Part shown: positions 22,804 through 35,057 of the stretch, one piece after another
Layout of the letters: every line of letters begins with the position of its first letter
Numbering within the stretch: the stretch's first letter is position 1
Source of the DNA: Pyrus communis
Lineage: Eukaryota > Streptophyta > Magnoliopsida > Rosales > Rosaceae
Length of the DNA stretch: 64,000 nt
Assembly: GCF_963583255.1 (NCBI RefSeq)
Contig: NC_084808.1
Location: forward strand, 10,377,501-10,441,500
Direction of reading: 5' to 3'
Program-made: the position numbers and the translations under genes
Notes under the pieces: model-generated
What the model saw: only the letters and a program-made list of their open reading frames with translations
The model's database searches: none
What the model was told of the DNA's origin: nothing

Positions 22804-25800
22804 GTATATGTATGTATATGTATATATATGTATATGTATGTATATGTATATGTATCTACCGTGTGACTTTAGCAGCAAAGATCTCCAAAACCACATTTTC
22901 AAAAGCACTAGACAGAACTCCTAGCTTTCAGGCAATTGAAACAACACACAAACACCTGCATGTTCGTGTGAATTATACATTTACATGCTTGCCCTTCGAT
23001 ATATATGTATTTGCATCTACCATGTGGCTTTAGCAGCAAAGATCTCCAAACCACATTTTCAAAAGCACCAAACATTCTCTTTTTTTATAATACAATCAAG
23101 GTCTGCAAGTTACCATGTCATGAAACCAGAACTGTAGCAGTTTCAAGTGAAGGTTATTGACCCAACAAACAGGGTACTGCCACCACACTACCCACTCCAA
23201 ATCTGTGTTCATAGAATCTAAAGACAAGTCAACATAACTCGTCAACTCGATGATTCGTAGGTGTAAGGAAAGTTTCACAACAATTTACAAGTTTCACCAG
23301 AAATGGTTAATCCTTGACATTAAACTGAGGGCATGCAGAAAGCTTCTGTATAAGGCGTTAGGATTATGATTTTCAACACATTGATATACTACGATATTTA
23401 GCACGCTTCATATACTCTGAAGAAAGTTTAGTAGAGCTTTGGAGGAGAGGCAAATGCACCCCAGGAAAATCCATCCCACCATTTGTTGTTTAGGTGATTC
23501 TTTGCAATGGAAGGACCAAAAAGAGGGAGACTGATTTTTATTAGATCTATCTGCCAAAGCATTAGATGAGATGAAAAAAAGCCCACTTTTAAAAGAGTTC
23601 ATGCGCCCCCTTAAAAGCAAGAATAACTCAAAATAGTAAATGGTCATATCAGATAAACTCAATGCTGCACCGTAAACAATTGTAAAAAAACTCATAAATT
23701 GTTAAAGGACATATTTCATGCTTAAAATCCTACATCAGTCTTTAAAGAAGGGAGGAAGTTCTTAGAGCAATATTCGATAAATTAGTACAAGATAGTGATA
23801 TCGCTGATATTACACAATAATAAACAAAATATTTCCTTCCAAGTGTGAATGGTCGTGTAAATTATGTTACACTCGTAGAACCACTATAGCAAAAATAAGG
23901 CCAATGTACAATATAACTAATCAGTATTTCTAAGATACCGCAATGAATTAAAATTCCCCACCAATAACTTAACATGTTGCAAAATTTTTATTTCCTTAGT
24001 GGAGGACTTAGGATAAACTTTAAATAGAAATGTGAAATTCATCACAACTATAAACATTTGTCTATAAAAATCTAAAAATTATGAAAGAAAAATGATATAA
24101 AAAATAGTTAACAGGTAGGAAAGTTTACCCGAGCAGATCATTCACTTTGCCACAAGATATACAACAAAAGCTCCCATCAAGTCCCCTACGTCCTCTCTCT
24201 TTTCCAATACCAGAACTTTCACGCTTTAAAGCACACTCAAGGTGGCATGACATGCCACATGAATTACCCTCGAACGGCGGCTCAGAGCTGCAAACTAACC
24301 AAAGGCTCGGGTCCTTGTTGTCATCAAACTTGTAACAGATGCAACACGAACATCTTTTGCAAAATGCGTCTTCCGGATTTAAGGTAGCTCTGCAAGCTGA
24401 GTTTTTGCAAAATGTATTATTATTGGCTAGGTCACTCCCACTACTGTTTTTAGAAATACGATTCTCCGGAACATGTAGCCGAGATGGATTCTCCGTTTTC
24501 CTCTGCCTTTTAGTGGTTCTTTGGCCAGTGGCATTAGATGACTGTGGTTTAAGGTCTGTTGCATCCTCACCTCCCCCTGCTTTCTTTTCAGACACAACTT
24601 TCAGAAGGTGCTCTATTATTTTCACTTTTGTCAAGCCAGTATATTTCCTTTCTTTTCCCATTTCTGCACATAGGATCTGTAAAATCTCCTGACGGCTCCA
24701 TGACAGTAACACTTCAGAGGCACCACGTGGCCACTTTGATACTTCATAGACAAGCTCTCTCCTTTTATCCATACTTAACTTGCTGCTGTTCGAATGATCA
24801 AGTGCAAGTCCTAAAGCCAAGGAGAAAGGGATGTATATCAGTTTATAGAAAGTAGAATAGTTGAACAGATGAAAGAAAAAACATAGATATCTGAAAAATT
24901 CCTAAGAGAAGGGGACAGATATTTAAAGAGAGATGATGGGAAAATTTATCAAAATTCCTTAGTTACATCTTTTCACAATTAGGACCATCTATTTGAATCC
25001 ATAATCCATACGATTAACGTCTCAATTCTCCACATTAAGGAACAAGAAACATGATATGATTTGACCAGTAGCACAAATCTCCATTGCCTGCCACTTCAGA
25101 GACCCATTAAGAATCACAGTTCTAATTTTGATTTATGCCACAGAATAAACTCAGTAGTAAGCTAAAACATACTACTAGCACTACCAAAATCAATAGAGAA
25201 AGAGAGTTGACTTTCATTACAAAGACAGCTCAACTACACCAAATAGAATAAGAATTGGATGGGACTGGCACGCATAATTGGGTACGATGCATCAAGCCCA
25301 CACGAATCCTTAAACTAAACACAATATTCAGTTGACTTTGGAATGCCCCTGGCTCTGCATCTTCTTGAGAGCTTTCACATGAGTATTTGATAAGGTAGCA
25401 TACCCCAGAAAAAAAGGAAATCCCAGCTCACTTCTCCTCTAAGAAACAATAACATATAGAGAAAAGGACCCCACTGAATTATTTCATCAGATTAAAGCGA
25501 AACGTAGCTGAACAACCTCAGAAATCTACCCTTTGCAATTTAACTCTGAAATGCCGAAAATCATCAGTCAGAAGATGATCAAAAATCAAACATCAATCTG
25601 GAAACAGTAAGCACTAAGCAAAAGTTAATCATACAAAATAATATAACAGAAGCAATTACCGTCGATATTTACCCACAGATTCCATACCCATCAAAACCCA
25701 GAAGCTCAAATCACAAACAAAAAGAACAATGAATTCCCAAATAATTTTTTTTTTACATAAAAAACCCATCCTGCAATCTGAATACAACATGCATATTCCA

Positions 25801-25963
25801 AATCCAGCAAACGATTCAACTTTGATTCCCCAATCAACAAAATATCAAATCCAGACATCCACAGACCATGATGAATCAAAACCCAGATATAATTTGAGCA
25901 TAAAAAGCAAAAATGGAGATTAAAAATAACAAAAAAGGTACCGTGAGAAGAATCCGTGGCCAT
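20358..25963 (-). CDS. VIL2: VIN3-like Polycomb cofactor (VIL2/VEL1 type)
   Basis: A PHD-finger partner of Polycomb Repressive Complex 2, which helps place H3K27me3 on targets such as flowering repressors (family knowledge). Four coding exons, all GT..AG: 25942-25963, 24129-24810, 21918-22237 and 20358-21553. They give 739 residues with all phases matching. The start ATG at 25961-25963 gives MATDSSHG, joined in exon 2 to LALDHSN. Order: N-terminal region with [13 protein letters not shown] and [16 protein letters not shown] (about 24-68), basic KRQRK; PHD-like Cys-rich domain ([48 protein letters not shown]); four-helix region; fibronectin type III domain in exon 4 ([26 protein letters not shown]); and C-terminal VEL domain ([19 protein letters not shown]..) ending [11 protein letters not shown]1/VRN5 is less likely because of the long N-terminal region. 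Confidence 0.93.
22238..24128 (-). repeat. Repeat-rich intron 2 of the VIN3-like gene
   Basis: A 1.9-kb intron carrying (GA)n at about 22501-22556, (TG)n at about 22710-22746 and a (TATGTA)n/(TATG)n tract at about 22745-22856. A locally duplicated block follows: the sequence tctaccgtgtgactttagca at 22855 and onward recurs at about 23016. The polypeptide-like frames here are only translations of the microsatellites. Confidence 0.85.
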
Positions 25964-26379
25964 AGCTATTGAAGAAGCAGTTGAGCCTCCACATTACCTC
26001 CAAAGAGCCCAACTTTTGTGAAGCTGCAAATCAGAAGAAAAAGGAAATAGGATACACCATATATGAACAAAAATAGTAAAAGAAAAGAAAAATAAACAAA
26101 ACCCAAAAATGGAAAGAAGGAAGGAGATGATTAAGAGAGAGAATGAGAGGGAATAGAATAACCACCACCCAGAAAAAGACGCTTGAAATTCTGCCGCACA
26201 GCCTACGAATCCATCACCTCTCTTTCTCTCTCTCTCTACTTTTTTTCTTTCAGGACCCGAAGATGTAGTGGAAGGAGATTCCAGGAAGACTCATCTGCTG
26301 CTGCTGGTTCCTCCTCCTCCTCTTCTTAGAGAGAGACAGAGCTTAGTGAGAGAGAGAGAAAGGAGAAAAGAGTATCAAA

Positions 26380-26383
26380 CCAA

Positions 26384-26422
<39 letters not shown>
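26380..26422. repeat. (GA)n microsatellite upstream of VIN3-like gene
   Basis: A run of about 20 GA units, with CT-rich stretches at 26220-26245 and 26327-26360. These lie 250-450 bp upstream of the VIN3-like start codon, in its probable promoter or 5' leader. Confidence 0.85.
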
Positions 26423-26428
<6 letters not shown>

Positions 26429-27026
26429 AGGAGATGGCCATGAATTGAGGCTACGACAAGCGCAAAAGCGGCTGCATGTCATCATCATTTTCACCTATCA
26501 CTCCCTCAAGCATGACTTTGCTTTGCTTCATTTCCTTTTCTTTATGAAGAAATTCTATTTTCTTTTAGATAATTAGATATAAGTCTAAAGATGAAGTCAA
26601 TTATTAGGTTTAATCGAGACATTTTGTTCACCAATGTTTTTAAAAAAAAAAAAGGGTTTAATTGGTGACTAGTCACAGCAGTCCATTCTTTGAGATCACA
26701 AAGACTCATAGAGGCAATTCAGCATTTTTTTGACCATTATCATGTGATTTACCAACGGCAGAAATTGAAATCAGGACGTGTCATGTAAAATACAAGCCTG
26801 AAATTTGTTATCAACCACTACACCACACCACAACTATGGTTATTTTTGTTTGCTAATTTGGGTTTCAACTAAGCAAACTTCTTGTTTCGTGATGATGAGT
26901 CATTTCTTTGAAGACGAGATTTTATAATATTTCACAAATATCTACTATACCCTTGAGTTGTTCCCAAAATGGTAAAATAATTAATTTTGCCAATCTCTTA
27001 TTTAATTACCAAGATTTACAAGTTTT

Positions 27027-27627
27027 TAGGGATGGCAACGGTTCGGTTTGGGGACAGAAATACTATATCCATCCCCATAACCATGAAAATTAACCATATC
27101 CATAACCGCAAATTAACCATCGGGGATTATCCATAACCATATCCACCGGGTAACAGATTTTCAATCAGTTATCGGTTATATCCATCTTCGTAAAAAAAAT
27201 TAAAAAAAATTATATTCATCCAATTGATGCGCTATAAATTTTAGTATATACTAATTCCATCATTAAATAGCAACATCCAATTACCAAAAACATAACAATA
27301 TATTTGAAGTTGTTCATGATAAGCCAATATGATAAATTGGTCCAATAAAAAAGAAAAAGATGACAAAAGCAAATACGAAAGGAAGACAAAACAAATTGAT
27401 TCAATGAATTAATTTCTTGACAGTGAGACTCTTGAAGAGAGATGAATCTGATAAACTTGGAACATTTGATAATTGATATATAAAATAATAGTATTGAATT
27501 GATGAGGTTGTTGGTATGCCCCATGCATGATGTTTGGTGCATAATAAAGATAGTATAGAGTTTGATGCATGCATAATGAATTAGTATAGAGAGGGTTCGG
27601 TAAATTAAATAAAATTATATTATATAT

Positions 27628-27665
<38 letters not shown>

Positions 27666-27853
27666 ATATTCAGGTCGGATTCGGGAACGGATATGGATTG
27701 GGGACCCCTATAACCATATCCAAAACCATAACCGAATAAAGTTTACAGTTTTTCCCCATATCCATACCATACCCGAATTTTCATATCCAAATCCAATCCA
27801 TTCGGACAGTTATCCACAGTTATCAGGTTTAACGGTTAGAATTGTCATCCCTA
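27027..27853. mobile_element. Non-autonomous hAT-type element
   Basis: An 827-bp element with terminal inverted repeats TAGGGATGGCAA / TTGTCATCCCTA and an 8-bp target-site duplication CAAGTTTT (27019-27026 and 27854-27861). Both features fit the hAT superfamily. Subterminal regions are rich in ccatatcc/ggatatgg motifs on both sides. The centre (about 27190-27660) is AT-rich and includes a (CA)n tract at 27630-27660. There is no transposase frame. Confidence 0.85.
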
Positions 27854-28056
27854 CAAGTTTTGTATTTTCAGCTTTTTATTTAACTTCATTAGACTTGGGA
27901 TACTTAGCACATTATCAAATCTGCACTGGAAGTTCACCCTAGTTCACCAAAATTATAAACCTACACCAGAGGTCCACCACCCTATTATAAACCTCCATTG
28001 GATGTCTACCACCCTATTATAAACCTCCATTAGATGTCTACCACCTTCAACCCAAG

Positions 28057-28256
28057 GGGAAGAGATCCCCTCCGGATCTCTCCCACCAAATACTAGGGAT
28101 CCAGAGATTCAGGCCCTTGAAATTTGATCCAACGGCTACAAACAAGAGGTATTTCTAAAAGTTATAATAATTGTAGTCATTGGATCAAATTTCAAGGGTC
28201 CAAATCTCCGGATCCCTATGACTTGGTGGGAGAGATCCGATGGGGATCTCTTCCCC
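28057..28256. mobile_element. Foldback MITE with 8-bp target-site duplication
   Basis: A 200-bp, almost completely palindromic element. The left end GGGAAGAGATCCCC and the right end GGGGATCTCTTCCCC are complementary, and the pairing continues inward (ccggatctctcccaccaa against ttggtgggagagatccg). It is flanked by AACCCAAG at 28049-28056 and 28257-28264. It could form a long hairpin if transcribed. Confidence 0.85.
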
Positions 28257-28264
28257 AACCCAAG

Positions 28265-30770
28265 TTCACTAAAATTATAAACTAGATGGTTAGGCTTCCT
28301 GTTCTATGCATATGCAAGCCTGTTACATCTCGAAGCTCGATTGTCGTAAAAACACTCCAAGTCAAGCTTAAATAAATACAAAGGTGCACAATCGAGTGGA
28401 AAAAATATTTACAATCATGCCACGCTAATAAAATAATAATTTATAGATTGAACGTTGGTAAAATCATGCCAAGCCCATGCATATTCCCCATGCCAATCAT
28501 TGCCACGACATTGCTGTCATGTACAAAATCATGCTAACTATGATACATGCTCACATAAGTCCAAGTCAAGTCTTGGGGCATGTCGAGTGGATCGTGGTGT
28601 AGACAGTTATGGAAGTTTATCGGACCTATGTGGAATCAAGATTGTGGGGGACTTGGATTGCTTGGGAGCACCAAAGATCTAGCCCACAATCCTTGAATTC
28701 CAATTAGGTAAGTTTGGAAGAAAACATATTAAGTTTCCCTTTCCTTTAGTTAACCAACTAGCCCAGTTAGGAAGAAACCGGAATTCAGAGCCTCAAGTTC
28801 ACGTGAAAGCCTAGTGTAGAGCCTCCATTAATAAAGAGGGAAGGAATCTTTTTTTTTTTTTTTAATTTTACTAACTCACGTAGAAGAATGATGATGGAAA
28901 ATAAGGAGGTGTGTTGCCAAAAGTAGTGCCTGTGGAAAGCTGACCAGGGAAGAGGGCGATATGTGTAGAGCGTGCAATGCAGTCTTCATGAGAGGAGAGG
29001 TGTTCATCAATGTTACACTAAAAAGGAAAGTCGTAGCTACACTGGAGGAAAGAGAGAGGAAGACTTAGCCAAAACAAGAAGAAGTAGAGAAACTAAATGA
29101 TTCTCTAGGGAAACTCAAGAAAGATACCCTTCACTTATAAAAGGGAAGGATCAACTCAATGCAAAAGAGGATAGAACTGAGAGAGAAAAAGGAGGGAGAA
29201 GACTCATAATTGCATCGCACCAAGCATGGAAATCCTTCTTTAAGTGCAAGCAACCTTGAATCCTTGGGGAAATCACCACCCTAGAATTTTAAGCATGGAC
29301 GCGCTATGGGCCTAGGGGGCGGATGCCCCCACTTAGTTTATTTATTTATTTTAAACTTGGTATAGTTTTGAATCCCAATGACCAGTCCTAATTACACTAC
29401 AATTAAAAAATAGAAGTTTTAACAAAGCACTCCCTGGTGCTATTCACTACACCTTCATTTGTCTTTTTTCATTAAAACTAAAGTTTTTTTATTTTTAACT
29501 TTTCATTAGTTTTCCTTAAAAAAATGGGTAGACCATTAAAATAATTATACCGTTTTGCCTCCCCAATGCCCTACGTGATGCAAATTAAATTAATAATTAT
29601 TTTAATTGTGGCTCCCCTGTTTCCTAACCCTACTTCTAGATTCTTCTCCTTGTCTTCTCCAAATTCTTCTCCTCCCCCTTCAACCAACTCAATTAAATTT
29701 GGGATTTCATAAACAGCTGAGTTCAACTCATCAAGTATCAAATGCAACACAAAAATTTTTACTCCACAAGGTATTTTATATAACTTTACATCGTTAATTC
29801 GTTTTGGGCTTAGTATAGCTTTCTAATTTTGAGATTTTATTCTATAAATTTTCCAAATTACATATGAACCCTATATGTTAATTGGTATCAATATGACTGA
29901 CTTTGCCAACAGTGATTTTAAGTGTTTTATATGAAAAACTTTATGGATTAACATATAAGTGTTTTGTTTAATAATTCTTAAGATTTTTAATTGTGACTTT
30001 ATTGTTTGAGGATGCCCCCTCATATAAATCTCAGGCTTCATCTCTGATTTTAAGGGTTCTTTTAGGTTTCCTTTGAATTTCCTCGGTCAATAAGAACATC
30101 CTTAGAACTTTAGGAAACCTAGACTCCATGATCATGCAAATGTGCAAATTCTCTCTAATGCTAAACTAATAAACTTCTAGCTTACACACCACACCTCGTT
30201 TATGCAAGTTAGTATTTGCCTATTCACGTTATCTTCAAGTCATTGATCTAATCGAAATACTTAAGACACACTAATTCTTTTGAGACATCCCAGAAGTCTG
30301 TACGCAAACGAAGCAGGAAAAAAAAAAGTGTCCACCAAAGTTGAAGTCTAACTCAACCTAAAAGTCCCCAACACTTAATAAATTAAAAAATTGAGATCGA
30401 CGAACATAGAGTTATCCGAGGATTTTTACATTTGCAGCAGCAAGAAATATTCAAATAATCCAAACAAAGGCATGCATTATCAAATAGGAGTAATTAAATA
30501 TGCGTGAATCTGGGGATTGAAGGCATGTTGCCATATTGGGTCAATGGCATTTTGAGTAATATTGAACGAACCTTAAACCCCCATCTTGTCGTCTACACAA
30601 AGTCATTTACTAATTTGGACATCAACTTTGTATGAGATGTAGCTCGATTAGATTCATTAGAGCGTGATGTTATAGGACCGGAATTCAAAAGCTGCTTTTC
30701 TATTTACTTGTCAATCTAATGGATAAAGATTGTATAGTCTGACCTTATCACAATATAGAGTATTTATTTA
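28265..30770. other. Gene-poor region, no feature assigned
   Basis: AT-rich sequence without a credible long frame. The stretch 29290-30060 has a ggggcggatgcccccac start and an eggatgcccccctc-like end (gaggatgccccctc), suggesting a further old element, but I could not establish termini. Confidence 0.3.
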
Positions 30771-30784
30771 TTTATTTTTTTTTT

Positions 30785-30917
30785 TTTGCCACATAGTACT
30801 ACAGTTTAGTAATATTCTTCTTCACTTGTAAGTGACAGCCGTAGGTTCGATTATTGCCAAAGATGAATTTGAACCATATTATTACTAGCTCATTGTCAGG
30901 CTTAGTCCCCCCATTCC

Positions 30918-30952
<35 letters not shown>

Positions 30953-30986
30953 CGTTTGTGTACCCCAAAAAAAAAAAAAAAAAAAA
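30785..30986 (+). mobile_element. SINE with poly(A) tail
   Basis: A roughly 200-bp sequence with a Pol III B-box-like ggttcgatt (near 30854) and the body gatgaatttgaaccatatta..agctcattgtcaggctta. It ends in a long A tract (30966-30986). The same body is present, inverted, at 31881-32044. A (TA)n run lies just before the 3' end. I could not identify target-site duplications for this copy. Confidence 0.65.
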
Positions 30987-31596
30987 CCCTTTTATTTTAG
31001 ATTGAAGTTAGAAAAGCCACATAATTATAATTTATTAACCAAATTTCTAATCAGATACAAGGAAATGATACAGAGACTCTCAAAAGTTGGGACTTTGCGT
31101 GAAATCTCTGCCACCTCATATTTTTTACACTATATTTTATAATGTTGGCACATAAATTAATATTGAATTGTGATGTGGTAGACAGTCTATGGAGAGTGCC
31201 ATTTTGAAAGAGTCTCCTCAATATTTCTCATCTTGTTACCTTTTTTTTTTTTTTTTTTTTTCAGAAGGGGACCAACTAGTGGCTTCGCCACGGTAGTCTA
31301 CCCTTCTAAAGGTTGGGAAGATTCACAAAGACATTTCTACCTCTCCTGGCAATGTCATGTGTATTCTACTAGCTTGCAAAGCTAAAAATTTAATTACTTT
31401 TTGGTTAACCAATTAAAATTTTAATTATACTGACAAGTGAAGAAAAATAGTGAAATTTTAAGCATGGGAAAAAGTGAGAAGGGTACTAACATTTTTTTTT
31501 AGATCAAAGTCTAAAGACCAATAATCAAATTTTCTCTTATAAATATTGGGTCCTTTTAAATTCATTATTTATTTATTTTTGTAATTACTAGATCAA

Positions 31597-31664
<68 letters not shown>
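31597..31664. repeat. (ATT)n microsatellite
   Basis: About 22 perfect ATT/TTA triplets. Confidence 0.95.
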
Positions 31665-31666
<2 letters not shown>

Positions 31667-31880
31667 GATAAACGAATTCTATTAATGATCAAAAGCGAAC
31701 AGAAACATTAACATCAGTGACCAGAATATTGAAAAGCCAAGGGGTTCTAAGACATCCCAAAGAAAACCCCCTTGCTCTCTCACAAACGGAAAGGAATTCG
31801 CGATCTAGCCTATTCTTAGTGTTTTTTTTTTTTTCTCACCACTTAATTTAACTCCAAGGGCATTGGTTGATCAAGACTTT

Positions 31881-32044
31881 TTTTTTAACAAAAAGATATT
31901 ATCTACACTATGTGAGAGAAGGTAGGCTTAATCTCACAATGAGCTGATAATAATGTGGTTCAAACTCATTTAGACGAAAATCGAACATAAGACTTTTCAC
32001 TTATAAGTGAAGAAGAATACCACTAAATTATAGTACGAAATGAC
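31881..32044 (-). mobile_element. SINE, full length with 16-bp target-site duplication
   Basis: Minus-strand copy of the SINE at 30785-30986. The element starts at 32044, has a gttcgattt B-box-like motif, and ends in a short A tract (T run at 31881-31886). It is flanked by a perfect 16-bp duplication GGTTGATCAAGACTTT at 31865-31880 and 32045-32060, the signature of LINE-assisted retroposition. Confidence 0.85.
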
Positions 32045-32380
32045 GGTTGATCAAGACTTTGAATGGATGAAAAGATTTATCTCAAAGGTTGATACATAAT
32101 GAATTTATGTAATAAAAACATGAGCAAGAGAATAATCCTTCTTGAATATGATAATACGCAATTAAAATAAATGCAGGTTAGATTAGTCATGACTCATGGG
32201 TGTTAAGATGATCTTATACGATTCATGTAGGAGAAGAAATAACGTGCACAAGTGGCACGCATACTCTCTAGAACTATTAAGTTGTGCAGGAAATTATAAA
32301 ATAATATAAAGTTGACGAGTTGATAAGGAAATTATAAAATTATATGAACACCTCCTATTCCTCGTGGTCCATGTAATATA

Positions 32381-32415
<35 letters not shown>

Positions 32416-32747
32416 TTAGCACTTTAATAATGTTATGTTGGGGGCCACATTTTGATGGTACAATACAATCAGTAGGTAACAATACTCAATTGTACAATCG
32501 AGTATGGCCCGGAAACATAAATACATGACCAACCAAAAGATATCACGTAGTATGCAGTGGCAAAATCAGTAATTGTAAAATGGAGAGGCAAAATTTAAAA
32601 GGTGAAAAGTTTCAAAAAAATATAAATAACCAAATCATTTTTAGATAGTAGACAATATTAATGTTGTTTATGTTGCAGTCTTATTAGATTAGGAATGTGA
32701 TTGTGTAAATTATAGTATATCTAGGGATATCTCTTATATTCCTATTA

Positions 32748-34462
32748 GGCCATCTCTAACCGAAGGATCCAGAAGGCCAGAGGGCCGAAAATAGCCCGAA
32801 AATCGTCTCCAACTGAGGGCTAGGCTAAAGGGCTAAAAAAAAGGGTCCCATGGAATCGGAGAGGGCTAGAGGGCTAGCCAAAAAATTCAATTTTCCTATC
32901 AGTTAGAATTTTTAAAAAGAATTTTGAATCCAACGGCTAGCTGGCGCTAGTTACTGTTGGATTCAAATTTTTTTTTTTTTTAGGGTTTTTTGGGCCCTTT
33001 TTAAAAAAAAAAAAAAAATTCTATTTTTTTTCCTTTAAATACCTAAACCATCCCTCACAAAATTTTCACCATTCCTACCATTTCAATTCTCATATTTTCC
33101 TTCCTCTTTCAAAAATCTATCCTTCAATTTTTTTAATAATTTTGAAATGGCCTATTCTGCAATGAAAGGTAGGACTTGGACCCGAAAAGAAGATGAATCT
33201 TTTTGCAAGACTTATAGATGGGTGTCAGAAGATAGTGTGAGGGGGAATTGTCAAACAAATGACGGTGTTTGGACTTGTGTATCCAAAAAATACTTAGAGT
33301 TCTATGATGGCACCACTCCAGTGAATATTCGAAACCACGAGAGTTGTTCTTCAAGATGGAAGAAACATCTTTGGCCAAGTTTGAACAAATGGCATCAAGC
33401 ATTGTTAGCAGCCGCAAGTAGACATGAAAGCGGCGTTAATTACTACAACGAAGTAAGTGTTTTCATAATTTATTTTAAATATTTAATTATATTACATTTA
33501 ATTTCATAAATTAATTTAATTTAATTTTTTTTCTAGGTACGTCAAGCGGAGGAATTGTATATGGAGAGCAGCTCGAAACCCTTTCACTTTCACAGCTGTT
33601 GGTAAATTTGTAAAGGGTAGGTGTTATTTGAAGATCCACCACAGAGAGCTCATACGCCGGTGTTCGAAACTGCATCCTCAGCTGCAGATATGGATGAAGA
33701 TGGATCTCCAACCATTCAACAAAAAAGGGTAGAAAATCCGTCTTCAGGTGAAGGTTCCATACCTAGGACTATGGGATGAAACAAGGCGCGAAGGTTGAAG
33801 GAAAAGGGCAAGGCAAATGATAATTACACTGCTCAACATGAAGTGGCAACCTCATTACGATTATTGGTAGAGCAAAATGCCCTTGAGGCGGAAAAAAGGA
33901 AGTGTAGGCATGAAGAACAGGCCAAATAAATACAAGAAGAGATGGATGATAAGAATATGGAAAGGAACACTTCGAATTACACTCCAATGAGTAAGCCTAT
34001 TTTGATAGGAAAAAAAAAAAAATTATGAGCCGACGACAGTTGTTTACCTTTGACTATACTCCCACGATGGCGGATGATGAAGATGATGTTGATTGTGGAT
34101 ATTAAATTTAAGTTGTTTTAGTTTTTAAATTTAAGTTAATGTTGTTTTCGAATTTAGTTTGTAGTTTTTAAATTTAATTTGTCGTTTTTAAATTTTAGTT
34201 GTAATTTTTAAATATAAGTTGTAGTTTTTAAATTTAAGTTGTTGTAGTTTTTAAATTTAAATAATAAATTATGTTTGGCCCTTTGGCCATCGGTTGGAGA
34301 CGGTTTTTTGTGGCAGGGCTAAAACGAACCCTCTGGCCTTCAGTTGGAGACGGAGGCTAATATGGCCCTATACTGTTCATTAAAATATTAATATCTTGGA
34401 GAATCTAGGAGGGTCAGAGGGCTAAAATGAGCCCTTTAGCCAGCCCTCAGTTAGAGATGGCC
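32748..34462 (+). mobile_element. PIF/Harbinger-type element nested in the copia 5' LTR
   Basis: A 1715-bp element with terminal inverted repeats GGCCATCTCTAAC / GTTAGAGATGGCC and a TTA target-site duplication (32745-32747 and 34463-34465), both diagnostic of PIF/Harbinger. Subterminal copies of agggctag/ctagccct and ggttggagacgg recur near both ends. It carries only an ORF1-like gene; no DDE transposase is present, so it is non-autonomous. Removing it restores an uninterrupted LTR matching 40941-41207. Confidence 0.9.
33147..34105 (+). pseudogene. Harbinger ORF1-like gene (Myb/SANT-like, NAM-associated domain), broken
   Basis: Exon 1 (33147-33450) starts MAYSAMKGRTWTRKEDE and has a Myb/SANT-like DNA-binding layout (KGRTWTRKEDESFCKTY..NIRNHESCSSRWKKHLWP). 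It is followed by a GT..AG intron (33451 to about 33537). Exon 2 continues VRQAEELYMESS..KPFHFHSCW, then an RRLKEKGKA and EEQAK coiled region. It ends in an acidic tail (ADDEDDVDCGY, stop near 34105). Several in-frame stops in exon 2 (after HSCW, after RTMG, and after EEQAK) show it is dead. Plant genomes contain many such loci, usually annotated as NAM-associated or glutathione S-transferase T3-like; they are ORF1 proteins of Harbinger elements (family knowledge). Confidence 0.7.
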
Positions 34463-35020
34463 TTAGGAGTAAATTACCTATTAAAAGTTGTAATCCTAAA
34501 GGGTAAGGAATTAACCTTCCCTACACTATAAATAAAGGTACAATGGGGTGGAATAGAACACACCCACAATTACACATCTCTCTCATTCTCTCTCTATGCT
34601 GCACCCTCTCTCTCTTTTTGGCCTTCATAATTGTTCAGTAAATTATGCCTGCAACACGTTATCAGCACGCTCTTGACACTGCGCTAAAAAGAGTTTGATC
34701 TTCAATCAGGGGAGTATTACATTTTTAATCATCTTTTTATGATTAATTATTTTATTGAATTGATCTACATGCTATTGATTCAATTCAATTTTTATGTGTT
34801 GAACGTGATACAACGCATTGAAGATGCAATTCCGGCTTTCCAAGGAGGATCTTCTACAAATTTAAAGGCTTTTGTTGTTTTTTGCCAATCAAGTATGCTT
34901 AAAATAAAGTAAGATATTTGAAACGACCTTAAAGCATGAAAACATTCCCCATGATGTATGAACCCCCTACATTTATATTTACCTTCCGATATATATATTG
35001 TATATATTTCATATATTTTT

Positions 35021-35057
<37 letters not shown>

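Noticed and set aside
22588..23033. Frames of 60-106 codons rich in Tyr/Ile/Met/Val/Cys
   Set aside because: They are translations of TATGTA/TG microsatellites in an intron.
25706..25941. 85-codon frame extending VIN3-like exon 1
   Set aside because: Only the first 22 nt (25942-25963) are exon; the rest is intron 1 beginning gtacc. Splicing to 24810 gives the conserved N-terminal region.
30840..30870. tRNA gene, because of a ggttcgatt motif
   Set aside because: No cloverleaf can be drawn, the unit ends in poly(A) and has a second copy with target-site duplications, so it is a SINE.
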